Assembly: GCA_000212915.1 (NCBI GenBank)
Contig: CM001167.1
Coordinates: 1,542,780 to 1,606,779 of the forward strand
DNA length: 64,000 bases
From: Bacteroides coprosuis DSM 18011
Lineage (GTDB): Bacteria; Bacteroidota; Bacteroidia; Bacteroidales; Bacteroidaceae
Reading direction: 5' to 3'
The translations under genes were made by a program, and so were the position numbers. Under the pieces are notes generated by a model. The model ran no database searches. It saw nothing but the letters and a program-made list of their open reading frames with translations, and was not told the DNA's origin. This document shows positions 1 through 7,040 of this stretch, in pieces. Numbering within the stretch: the first letter of the stretch is position 1; each line of letters starts with the position of its first letter.

Positions 1-331
1 TAATATCCTCATGTTTGTAAACAATATAAGGTTGCCCACCATAACCCAATTTATCCATATACTGCTGTGCAATCTCGGAAAGCTGAACATCATTAAGTTT
101 ATCATCAGGATGTGGATTTAAAGAGATATGGATAATAGGTTTTTCAGTTCTGATATCTTGCGGCAGCTGCATTTCAAAACATTCTAGGCAACGATGAATA
201 TTAAAATTGCCATCTTCACTTTCAAACATACGATTAGTAAACAGTACCCTACCCTCCATTTCATCAATCTTTTTCTGATTATAAGCCAATACTCCGTACA
301 AAGAGCTTCCAACATTAATTTTAGCAACCAT
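1..331 (-). CDS. Relaxase / mobilisation nuclease, N-terminal part (runs off the window)
   Basis: This is the first ~110 residues of a Bacteroidetes conjugative-transposon relaxase, the enzyme that nicks oriT and leads the strand into the recipient. The reading frame starts with MVAKINVGSS and reaches a segment with HISLNPHPDD followed by LGYGGQPYIVYKHED, which is where the family places the start of its MobA/VirD2-type nuclease fold. The histidine triad and the rest of the protein lie before base 1. The start codon sits one base past the stop codon of the upstream MobA-like gene, so the two are an operon. The assignment follows the N-terminal pattern and the neighbour; the exact relaxase subfamily cannot be told. 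Confidence 0.8.
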   Translation of the reverse strand, partial: MVAKINVGSSLYGVLAYNQKKIDEMEGRVLFTNRMFESEDGNFNIHRCLECFEMQLPQDIRTEKPIIHISLNPHPDDKLNDVQLSEIAQQYMDKLGYGGQPYIVYKHEDI

Positions 332-332
332 C

Positions 333-791
333 CTATTTATTAGTGTTTGTGTGATTTGTCTTGATGTACTTCTCTTCAAACTCCTTGGTAAGCGCTATTA
401 CGTTGCGTGTAACAGCAACAAGTTCTAAAGTAGCTTTTTCAAGTTTATAGAGAAAAGCAAGTGCTTTCTTAGGAGTAAGATGCGTGTTTATAGCCTTTAC
501 CACTTGGTTGTAATTTACACCAATAGCCCTAAATTGAGAGTAAAAACTTGTAAGCTTAGCATAATAATCCACGGTAGGTTTATCAATATGGATAATCTTA
601 AACGGTTCATCAAATATTCTTTTAACAATAAAATGAGCTTTGGTTCTCATTCCTGATTGTTCAAACAAGGCCAAGAAACGTTCATGATCGACAGCATTAA
701 AGCTCACCGAATATCTATAAATTGCCGGATCTTTCTTTGGCTTACGACCGCCTTTATGCGGTTTTTTATTCTTCATTTTATCTTTATCCAT
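333..791 (-). CDS. MobA-like mobilisation accessory protein (relaxosome)
   Basis: This 152-residue protein resembles the small DNA-binding proteins encoded just before the relaxase in Bacteroidetes conjugative and mobilisable transposons. In that role it binds oriT and guides the relaxase. The N-terminus is strongly basic (KNKKPHKGGRKPKKDP). It is followed by YRYSVSFNAVDHERFLALFEQSGMRTKAHFIVKRIF, which reads like a ribbon-helix-helix segment, and a helical C-terminal half. It lies immediately before the relaxase and is transcribed away from traA, so the 500-base gap upstream is the natural place for oriT. The family call is good, the precise name less so. Confidence 0.75.
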   Translation of the reverse strand: MDKDKMKNKKPHKGGRKPKKDPAIYRYSVSFNAVDHERFLALFEQSGMRTKAHFIVKRIFDEPFKIIHIDKPTVDYYAKLTSFYSQFRAIGVNYNQVVKAINTHLTPKKALAFLYKLEKATLELVAVTRNVIALTKEFEEKYIKTNHTNTNK

Positions 792-860
792 ACTGTAACT
801 ATTAAACTACATTACCTATTAAAATTTTCGAGTTCCGAGAAAATTTATTTCCCTGAAAGG

Positions 861-952
861 GCAAGGTTTTGAGATGCTGAATATAATTCGAGCAGCTCAA
901 AACACACCTTGCTATTATCTGACGATAATAAAATCCGCATTGAAAGCGGATT
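861..952. other. Candidate oriT: inverted repeat plus hairpin
   Basis: GCAAGGTTTTGAG (861-873) faces CTCAAAAC, a three-base bulge, then CCTTGC (896-912). Just beyond is a perfect 7-base-pair hairpin, AATCCGC (932-938) with GCGGATT (946-952). Inverted repeats upstream of mob genes are the usual structure of oriT. The place is right, between mobA and traA, but no nick-site consensus was verified, so the assignment is inferred. Confidence 0.45.
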
Positions 953-1185
953 GAGTTCAGTCTATAATAAACTAATGTAGGAAGCTGAGAACAAATAATT
1001 TTCCGTTTATCACATCAAATTTCCTAGAACAAAGTAACACAGTTAAATAGCTATTGTCAAATTGATAGCAGTGACAAGATAAGCCAGTAAAAGCCATATA
1101 AAGCCACAATAAAAAAGCGGTTGTTTTTATCTGTTTATTTGTATCTGATTGCAATAATGAATACGCTCAATAATTATTGAAAGAA

Positions 1186-1225
1186 TGAAGTACTGACTTC
1201 ATGAATGAATGAACTACTGAATTCA
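1186..1225. repeat. Two 16-base palindromic repeats upstream of traA (operator or parS-like)
   Basis: TGAAGTACTGACTTCA (1186-1201) is palindromic except for its four-base centre. A second copy, TGAACTACTGAATTCA, lies at 1210-1225, 24 bases on, and AATTCA recurs once more after it. Palindromes just before a ParA-type gene commonly serve as the operator or partner-protein binding site, so this is a likely autoregulatory or segregation site for the tra operon. Confidence 0.45.
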
Positions 1226-1289
1226 ATAATTCAATCAATCAACAACTCACTTGCAAAAAAATAAATAAATAAACTCTTAAAAATACAAG

Positions 1290-2051
1290 ATGAACAGTAA
1301 AACATTATTTGTAGCTTTTTCCACCCAAAAAGGTGGCGTTGGTAAAACTACATTCACGGTACTTGCAGCAAGTTATTTGCATTATCTGAAAGGATACAAT
1401 GTTGCGGTTGTAGATTGCGACTATCCCCAACACAGCATAACTGCTATGCGAAAACGAGATAGCGAACTGGTAAATAGTAATCAACTCTATAAACTGCTTG
1501 CGTACAATCAGTTTAAAGCTTTAAATAAAAAAGCTTATCCAATTCTTTGTGCCACATCGGGAGATGCAATTACTATTGCTTCGGAATATATTAAAAATCA
1601 TGCCAATGAAATAGATATTGTCTTTTTTGATCTTCCTGGGACAGTCAATAGTGAAGGAGTAATAGGCTCTTTAGCATCTATGGATTTTATCTTTACACCC
1701 ATTACTGCAGATAGGGTAGTATTAGAAAGTACTCTTTCATTCGCTATGACCATTAACAACCTGTTAGTACACAACGAAGAGTTCAATCTGAAAGGTTTAT
1801 ACCTGTTTTGGAACCAGGTTGATAAAAGAGAAAGGACTGACTTATATGAAGTGTATGAAAAAACGATAAGCGATTTAGAATTAAATTTGATGACTACCTA
1901 TATTCCCGATACAAAACGCTATAAAAAAGAATTGTTTGGTGATAAACCTTCCATTTTCCGTTCTACATTATTTCCGGCAGATAAACGATTGATGAGAGGT
2001 AGTAACTTGGAAGATTTGATAACTGAAATTGGATTCATAATAAAACTATAA
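1290..2051 (+). CDS. traA: ParA-family ATPase, conjugative transposon TraA
   Basis: The protein has 253 residues and opens with the deviant Walker A motif of the ParA/MinD group, STQKGGVGKTT (about residues 11-21). Downstream are VVDCDYPQHS and IVFFDLPG, the expected Walker A' and B positions. In Bacteroidetes conjugative transposons such as CTnDOT a ParA-like protein named TraA is the first gene of the transfer operon; its role in transfer is not well defined. Here it is followed after 4 bases by a DUF3408 gene and then a traD-like gene, which is the usual order. Two palindromes precede it. Confidence 0.85.
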   Translation: MNSKTLFVAFSTQKGGVGKTTFTVLAASYLHYLKGYNVAVVDCDYPQHSITAMRKRDSELVNSNQLYKLLAYNQFKALNKKAYPILCATSGDAITIASEYIKNHANEIDIVFFDLPGTVNSEGVIGSLASMDFIFTPITADRVVLESTLSFAMTINNLLVHNEEFNLKGLYLFWNQVDKRERTDLYEVYEKTISDLELNLMTTYIPDTKRYKKELFGDKPSIFRSTLFPADKRLMRGSNLEDLITEIGFIIKL

Positions 2052-2055
2052 CAAT

Positions 2056-2469
2056 ATGGCTAAAAAAGGAAACAACACAATAGATGAAAACTTCATGAAA
2101 GAAATTATTTCTCAAGGATTGCCCATGAAGCAAAAAGAGGAATCCGTAATGGAAAGAACTATTCCAACTGTAAAAGTTGAACAATCAAGTTCACCTATTT
2201 TCAAGAACAATTCAATGCCAACTCTTGATTTGCAAAGTAACACAGCAAATTATGAAGAAACCTTCTTTCATAAAATGGAGCTTCCTGATAGACGTTCTGT
2301 ATATGTGAGCAATTCAACTCATGAAAAACTGACACGAATTGCAACTATATTGGGCATGGGTAAAGCAACTGTGAGCAGTTACGTGGAATCAATTATCCAA
2401 CATCATTTTGACAAACACAAAGACGAGATTAACGAATTGTATAAGAAAAAAATGGAGAACCTATTATGA
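2056..2469 (+). CDS. DUF3408 family conjugal transfer protein (TraB-like)
   Basis: This small protein of 137 residues has a disordered, polar N-terminal half and a C-terminal segment, RRSVYVSNSTHEKLTRIATILGMGKATVSSYVESIIQHHFDKH, that fits the DUF3408 domain, a ribbon-helix-helix-like DNA-binding unit. Proteins of this family sit directly after the ParA-like traA in Bacteroidetes conjugative transposons and probably act as its DNA-binding partner. The start lies 4 bases after the traA stop and the end overlaps the next gene by 4 bases (ATGA), so translation is coupled. Confidence 0.8.
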   Translation: MAKKGNNTIDENFMKEIISQGLPMKQKEESVMERTIPTVKVEQSSSPIFKNNSMPTLDLQSNTANYEETFFHKMELPDRRSVYVSNSTHEKLTRIATILGMGKATVSSYVESIIQHHFDKHKDEINELYKKKMENLL

Positions 2470-3044
2470 TACTCAAATTGATTATTATCCTTGCCCTACT
2501 CTATTACTTGCTTTTATTACTTTGGTTTAGAAAAGATCAAAAGGGTGTAAAACCGATAAATAAGATAATTCCCAAAAGAGCCAGATCCATTATAGGGAAA
2601 AGCACCTACATTGTTACTATTCCATTAGAAGCAGATCAAACAACTCCCGAAAACTATACTGAACCGATGCACGTAGATTTTGAAATGGAGTATGATGATG
2701 AAGAAGAAGAAGAATTATCTATTGATTTAGAATTGGAAGAGATAGCATTGCTAACCAATGAGGATATAAAATCTGCCCAAGGGCTTTCTTTTGAGGAGAT
2801 GTCTCAAGTTGTAGAAGTAATCCAACAGGAACAAACAACAGAAGAAAAAGAACGCCAAGCAGCTCAAACAATATCATTGATGCAACAAACTGCTCTATTT
2901 GATATTATGATTGAACAATTAGATGGAGGCAGACAGCGTGTGGCGGATATATTGAGTAAATATGAAACGGCTTTAGTTAATAATGATAGTGAGAGTGCAT
3001 CAGCAAATGAGTTGGAAGAATTTAATTTGGATAGTTATTTGTAA
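2466..3044 (+). CDS. Conjugal transfer protein TraD-like (membrane-anchored)
   Basis: The protein has 192 residues: one N-terminal membrane helix (IILALLYYLLLLLWF), a short basic stretch (PKRARSIIGKST), a very acidic segment (EYDDEEEEELSIDLELEE) and a helical C-terminus (LFDIMIEQLDGGRQRVADIL). This layout matches the TraD proteins (DUF4122 type) that follow the DUF3408 genes in Bacteroidetes conjugative transposons. In complete elements the next genes are traE, traF and the ATPase traG. None is present here, so the transfer operon ends abruptly after this gene. Confidence 0.65.
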   Translation: MILKLIIILALLYYLLLLLWFRKDQKGVKPINKIIPKRARSIIGKSTYIVTIPLEADQTTPENYTEPMHVDFEMEYDDEEEEELSIDLELEEIALLTNEDIKSAQGLSFEEMSQVVEVIQQEQTTEEKERQAAQTISLMQQTALFDIMIEQLDGGRQRVADILSKYETALVNNDSESASANELEEFNLDSYL

Positions 3045-3098
3045 CATAGAAAGTTAGATTACAGAAAAATTCTATTAAAGACTTTTTTGCTTATTTGG

Positions 3099-3306
3099 AA
3101 AGTCTTATATTTGTGGAAAAATAAATTGCAACATGACAACTTGCGCCAATAGGAAATGAGTATATTTTACCTTGAGGCTGATACAAGACTGATAACAAGC
3201 CACATACATGTTATTCACTGAGTGGAATGAATAATGGTTTACGAAAGTTACATAGTGAGGATTGGCGAAACTGAGGGAGGAGTTGCGTAAATAAGACGTT
3301 AGCGGG
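3099..3306 (+). other. Eroded attC-like palindrome in front of the hydrolase cassette
   Basis: Three blocks on the left pair in order with three on the right: GTCTTAT (3102-3108) with ATAAGAC (3291-3297), GCAAC (3128-3132) with GTTGC (3282-3286), and CGCCAAT (3144-3150) with ATTGGCG (3261-3267). The structure ends at GTTAGCGGG (3298-3306), the first bases of the cassette that follows. The left end reads AAA instead of the expected AAC and the site is long, so it may be decayed. It lies in the 300-base gap after traD, which holds no gene. Confidence 0.4.
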
Positions 3307-3346
3307 CATTGTGAAAGATACCAGCATAACAGTTAAACATTGATAA

Positions 3347-4261
3347 ATGAAAAAAAAACTACTTTGGATATTAATTTTAGGACTGATAATAATCAGTTGC
3401 AAACAAAGGAAAACAGAAATGAAAGAGAAAATAATTAAAACAAACGGCATTGAACTCTGTACGGAAAGTTTTGGAAATAAGAAAAATCCAGCAATCCTTT
3501 TGGTAGCAGGTGCAACCGTATCAATGCTGTATTGGGACACTGAATTTTGCCAACAATTATCTGAAAAAGGATTTTTTGTTATTCGTTACGACAACAGAGA
3601 TGTAGGAAAATCCACTAATTATGAACCAGGTTCTACTCCATACGATATTGTTGACTTAACTAATGACGCTATTTCAATATTGGATGGCTACAAGATTGAC
3701 AAAGCACATTTTGTGGGGATTTCTTTGGGCGGACTAATTTCTCAAATAGCATCAATAAAGTTTGCCGACAGAGTTAACTCCTTAACTCTTATGTCATCAG
3801 GCCCTTGGGGAGACTCAGACCCAACTATACCTGAAATGGACACGAGTATTTTAGATTTCCATAGTAAAGCAGGTACAGTCAATTGGACAAATGAAGACAG
3901 TGTGGTAAACTATTTAATTCAGGGTGCAGAATTAATGAGTGGCAAGAAACAATTTGACAAACAAAGAAGTGAAAAACTGATAAGAGCTGAGTTCAATAGA
4001 GCCAACAATTATATAAGTATGTTCAATCACGCTGCATTGCAAGGTGGTGAAGAATATTGGAACAGATTAAACGAAATCAAACAACCCACCTTAATTATCC
4101 ACGGAACAGACGACAAAATTTGGCATTATAAGAATGCAGGTTTTTTACTAGAAAAAATAAAAGGTTCAAATCTAATCACCCTTGAAGGTACAGGACACGA
4201 ATTACACGTTGATGATTGGAAATCAATTATTGATGGAATAGAAAAACACATAAATGACTGA
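3347..4261 (+). CDS. Alpha/beta hydrolase lipoprotein, resembles EstT-type macrolide esterases
   Basis: This serine hydrolase of 304 residues has a lipoprotein signal (LGLIIISC, Cys18), so it is probably anchored in an envelope membrane. The alpha/beta-hydrolase landmarks are clear: the nucleophile elbow GISLGG with Ser126, the acid in HGTDDK (Asp255/256) and the late histidine in GTGHELH (His284). The segment VVAGATVSMLYWD-like oxyanion region precedes RYDNRDVGKST. Overall it reads like hydrolases of Bacteroidetes resistance clusters, among them EstT, which opens 16-membered macrolides such as tylosin. That link rests on remembered family likeness and is not proven. The gene starts 40 bases after a cassette-type GTT and its stop is followed 17 bases later by an attC-like palindrome, so it appears to be a mobile gene cassette. 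Confidence 0.7.
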   Translation: MKKKLLWILILGLIIISCKQRKTEMKEKIIKTNGIELCTESFGNKKNPAILLVAGATVSMLYWDTEFCQQLSEKGFFVIRYDNRDVGKSTNYEPGSTPYDIVDLTNDAISILDGYKIDKAHFVGISLGGLISQIASIKFADRVNSLTLMSSGPWGDSDPTIPEMDTSILDFHSKAGTVNWTNEDSVVNYLIQGAELMSGKKQFDKQRSEKLIRAEFNRANNYISMFNHAALQGGEEYWNRLNEIKQPTLIIHGTDDKIWHYKNAGFLLEKIKGSNLITLEGTGHELHVDDWKSIIDGIEKHIND

Positions 4262-4277
4262 TAAACAAAAACAACGA

Positions 4278-4410
4278 CCCGCTAACAATGTATATAAAAA
4301 ATAGGCGAAACAGTAGTAAATTCAAGGCTTTTGGCTCGTATTATACTTTGTGCTTAACCGAAAATTTGGCACTTCGAAATCGCCTACTTTTCATATACTA
4401 ACCGTTGTGC
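4278..4410 (+). other. attC-like recombination site after the hydrolase gene
   Basis: The site starts with CCCGCTAAC (4278-4286), the exact reverse complement of the cassette's first bases, GTTAGCGGG (3298-3306). It ends with GTTGTGC (4404-4410). Inside, an 18-base arm at 4291-4308 pairs with 4380-4397 at 16 of 18 positions, leaving a central loop of about 70 bases with its own small hairpin (GTGC with GCAC). The total length, 133 bases, is within the known attC range, and the AAC...GTT ends are as in integron cassettes. Confidence 0.65.
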
Positions 4411-4428
4411 ATAATTTAAGAGAACCGA

Positions 4429-5277
4429 ATGGCAGATTTAAATAGACGAGAGAAATTAAAATTGGAAAAGTTCTTTGAAATGGAAGGTGGTTATGTACTT
4501 GATTTTTCAAATAGAACATTGAGCAATTTTGTTTTTGAAACTATAAATCTCGAACTATACTCAGACAATTATGCTGAATTTGGAGAATCAAAAGCAAATC
4601 GATTAAGAGCAATCTGGCAAAAAGAAAACAATTATACTGTTGGAAAATTAACTGCCGAAATGCTTGAATATTGGCGAGATAAAAAACTAATGTCTTACGG
4701 ACAAATAACTCAACCAGAACAAAATTTATTTGACGAATGTAATAAAATCGCAAGTAAATTAATGGAAGACACTATTGTTGAAGAAATAGATGTTATTCGA
4801 GAAGTCGTAGACGATAGAGATTTTAGTTTACTCGCCAAATCAATCCGAGAAAGTATCGAAAAAAATGAACCTGAAGTTGCGTTAGACAGATTACACACTT
4901 ATGTAATTAAATTTATTCGACAACTTTGTGAAAACCATAAAATTGCAATCTCAAAAGACGAGTCACTAAACGCTTTATTTGGAAAATATGTGAAATTTAT
5001 AGTTGCAAATGAAAAAGTCGAATCTCAAATGACCGAAAGAATTTTAAAATATTCGATTCACGTTATTGAGGCTTTCAATGATATAAGAAATAATAAAAGT
5101 TTCGCTCACGATAATCCTATTTTGAACTATGCAGAAAGTGTTTTGATTTTTAACAATGTGACCAACTCTATAAAATTTATAGAATCAGTTGAGAAAAAAA
5201 TTGAACAAGAAAACAAAAAAGAAAAAGTTGCTAATGCAGAAACTGAAACCGAATTTTGGAATGATTTACCATTTTGA
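4429..5277 (+). CDS. Abortive infection family protein with HEPN-like RX6H motif
   Basis: This 282-residue protein has two parts. The N-terminal ~90 residues (GGYVLDFSNRTL, SKANRLRAIWQ, VGKLTAEMLEYW) match a module found at the front of many abortive-infection proteins. The C-terminal part (about residues 150-255) fits the Abi C-terminal domain. It contains RNNKSFAH, an arginine and a histidine six residues apart (Arg220, His227), which is the HEPN ribonuclease signature. Such proteins kill or arrest phage-infected cells, probably by cutting RNA. No antitoxin gene accompanies it. The gene begins 25 bases after a GTT cassette boundary and is followed 12 bases after its stop by an attC-like site, so it is the second gene cassette of the array. 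Confidence 0.75.
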   Translation: MADLNRREKLKLEKFFEMEGGYVLDFSNRTLSNFVFETINLELYSDNYAEFGESKANRLRAIWQKENNYTVGKLTAEMLEYWRDKKLMSYGQITQPEQNLFDECNKIASKLMEDTIVEEIDVIREVVDDRDFSLLAKSIRESIEKNEPEVALDRLHTYVIKFIRQLCENHKIAISKDESLNALFGKYVKFIVANEKVESQMTERILKYSIHVIEAFNDIRNNKSFAHDNPILNYAESVLIFNNVTNSIKFIESVEKKIEQENKKEKVANAETETEFWNDLPF

Positions 5278-5289
5278 ACTATGAAAAAC

Positions 5290-5422
5290 TATGCACAACA
5301 CGAGGCTATAAGCAATGCTGGCTTTGTGCTAAATCCAAAAACAGTTGTATATTTATAAAATGAGTTCCAGCCCGAAAATTATTGCATTTTTTGGCGCACT
5401 GCTCATAGCCCAAACGTTACTT
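5290..5422 (+). other. attC-like recombination site after the abortive-infection gene
   Basis: TATGCACAAC (5290-5299) is the exact reverse complement of the first ten bases of this cassette, GTTGTGCATA (4404-4413). The arm GGCTATAAGCAATGC (5304-5318) pairs with 5396-5410 at 13 of 15 positions, and the site ends with GTTACTT (5416-5422). Length, end signals and gene spacing agree with the preceding site, although the two share no overall sequence, as is normal for attC. What follows GTTACTT has no cassette gene and no matching AAGTAAC before the integrase, so the array is cut off here. Confidence 0.65.
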
Positions 5423-5547
5423 TCCTTCCAAAAAAACAGCTCCAACTCTGCATTAATCCAATTAATAACACAGAGTCGAAGTTGTTTCGTGGGTTATATA
5501 GTTATTACATCTTTCTCTAATTCATTATTAATGATATTGTCGGGAGC

Positions 5548-6768
5548 CTATCCAAACAATTTCTCACTATCATTAAATTTAGCGGAAAGCCCCCTCATAT
5601 CCTTGCTGATTTTCTCATTGGTGATACGAGCATATATCTGAGTTGTTTGAATATTGGTATGTCCTAACATTTTACTAACAGTTTCAATTGGAATGCCCTT
5701 TGCTAGTGTAACTGTAGTTGCAAAGGTATGTCTTGCAAGATGAAAAGTAAGATTTTTGTTTATGCCACACACATCAGCAATTTCTTTCAGATAAGCATTC
5801 ATTTTTTGATTGCTTAGAACTGGCAAAATTTTATCATCAGGAAGTTCACCTTCATACTTTTGCAATATTTTCTTAGGAATATCCATTAGAGGGACATTTA
5901 CATTAACTTTGGTTTTGTGCCGTTTAGTCATAATCCAGATATTTCCATCGAAAGAGATTCTGATATGATTTTTAGTTAGTTCTTTCACATCAATGTATGC
6001 TAGTCCAGTAAAACATGAAAAAATAAATATATCTCTTACCTGTTCTAATCGTTTAGTCGGAAATTTTTTTTGGATGATTTTATTCATTTCCTGTTCTGTA
6101 AGGTATCCCCTGTCCACTTTCTTCAGTTGAATTTTATAATTAGCAAATGGATCATGAACAATTAAACCATTGTTACGAGCTAAAATAATTATTCGTTTAA
6201 AGAATTGCATGAACTTCGCCATTGTATTATGGCTCACTCTTTCCTGAGTCAAAAGATAGACTTCAAAATCACGTAAAAACATATCATTAATTGACTTCAC
6301 AGCCATGTCAGATACTCGGTACTTCTTTTTGATGAAGTTTGCCACATGTTTTCTTGTTACATTATATTTCTGTAATGTAGCTGCTGATTTCGAAATTCCA
6401 ACCATTGATGCCACATCCTCGTTATGTTTATCGAACAACTTTAGAATTGTCTCTCCACTTTCGTCAAGGCCCAAAAACTCACCTTTGATTTTCTCTGGAG
6501 TTACAATATCAAACCGTTGTAAATCATGATAAATTCTATGCAATGATGCTTTAATATCATCCAACCTTGCATTCAGATTTCGGCTTTCAGGATTAATACC
6601 TGAAACTTTGTTTGCATTCACATCCCATTTAGATAATTGAACATGAAGTTTCGTATTAAAACGAGTATCGATACCGTCAATGGTTATTCGACACATTACC
6701 GGACATGTTCCGTCACTCTTTTTCCTGTCTCTTCTGAGATAAAAAATCACACTAAATGTACTTTTCAT
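5548..6768 (-). CDS. Tyrosine recombinase (integrase) of the conjugative element
   Basis: At 406 residues this is a full-length site-specific integrase of the Bacteroidetes conjugative-transposon type. It has an N-terminal arm-binding part (FSVIFYLRRDRKKSDGT), a SAM-like core-binding domain (about residues 105-205) and a C-terminal catalytic domain. Catalytic residues are seen in HLARHTF (His343, Arg346), GHTNIQTT (His370) and IYARI (Tyr379). The first arginine box reads TGLAYIDV; the usual Arg is absent, as in IntDOT-like enzymes. It should insert and excise the element. It is not an integron integrase: it lacks the IntI-specific patch and fits the conjugative group. Its promoter side faces tRNA-Ser across a set of inverted repeats. 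Confidence 0.9.
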   Translation of the reverse strand: MKSTFSVIFYLRRDRKKSDGTCPVMCRITIDGIDTRFNTKLHVQLSKWDVNANKVSGINPESRNLNARLDDIKASLHRIYHDLQRFDIVTPEKIKGEFLGLDESGETILKLFDKHNEDVASMVGISKSAATLQKYNVTRKHVANFIKKKYRVSDMAVKSINDMFLRDFEVYLLTQERVSHNTMAKFMQFFKRIIILARNNGLIVHDPFANYKIQLKKVDRGYLTEQEMNKIIQKKFPTKRLEQVRDIFIFSCFTGLAYIDVKELTKNHIRISFDGNIWIMTKRHKTKVNVNVPLMDIPKKILQKYEGELPDDKILPVLSNQKMNAYLKEIADVCGINKNLTFHLARHTFATTVTLAKGIPIETVSKMLGHTNIQTTQIYARITNEKISKDMRGLSAKFNDSEKLFG

Positions 6769-6857
6769 AAACTCAATTTTTAAATTATAAATGTATTATA
6801 TCTTTTTAAATTGAGCTAAATGCAGACTAGCCAAAACTGGACAACAAACTTCCAATG

Positions 6858-6907
6858 TTGGACAATTCGTCTACCAAATTGTCCAATTAAGCTATGGTAG
6901 ACGAATT
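6858..6907. other. Overlapping inverted repeats upstream of the integrase (att core/arm or regulatory switch)
   Basis: Two mutually exclusive perfect hairpins share bases. TTGGACAATT (6858-6867) pairs with AATTGTCCAA (6877-6886), and AATTCGTCTACC (6864-6875) pairs with GGTAGACGAATT (6896-6907). A further GGACAA copy lies just upstream at about 6839-6844. The place, between the integrase and the tRNA gene, suggests an attachment site with integrase-binding arms, or an expression switch for the integrase. Confidence 0.45.
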
Positions 6908-6966
6908 GGGAAATGCAAAGGGGTTTTATTTGTCTATTCCTTGTCATTCTCCCCAGCCACAAACAC

Positions 6967-7003
6967 ACAAAAAAACCGTCCAAATCTCTCAATTTGAACG
7001 GTT
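6967..7003 (-). terminator. Intrinsic terminator after tRNA-Ser
   Basis: On the minus strand the stem AACCGTTCAAAT / ATTTGGACGGTT (11 of 12 pairs, 6974-7003) is followed by a run of seven T. It ends the tRNA-Ser transcript and marks probable chromosomal sequence next to the mobile element. Confidence 0.75.
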
Positions 7004-7040
7004 TGTCTAAACTTTGTCGCCCTTTGTCTTGGGCTCTCAG

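Larger units (their letters stand above)
792..1289. other. Divergent control region between mob and tra genes
   Basis: No protein-coding gene is convincing in this 500-base gap. It holds an imperfect inverted repeat and a hairpin on the mobA side (861-952) and two 16-base imperfect palindromes in front of traA (1186-1225), listed separately. By position it should contain oriT and the promoters of both operons. The middle part, 960-1180, shows nothing I can name. Confidence 0.6.

Noticed and set aside
972..1154. 60-codon frame in the mob-tra control region
   Set aside because: No family likeness, no clear start context, and it occupies the region expected to hold oriT and promoters.
5345..5641. 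98-codon open frame on the plus strand after the second attC-like site
   Set aside because: It lies over the palindrome and the 3' end of the integrase gene on the other strand; the composition is that of a shadow frame.
5548..6768. Taking the integrase as the integron integrase of the cassettes
   Set aside because: Its length and N-terminal arm domain are those of conjugative-transposon integrases and it lies at the wrong end relative to cassette direction.
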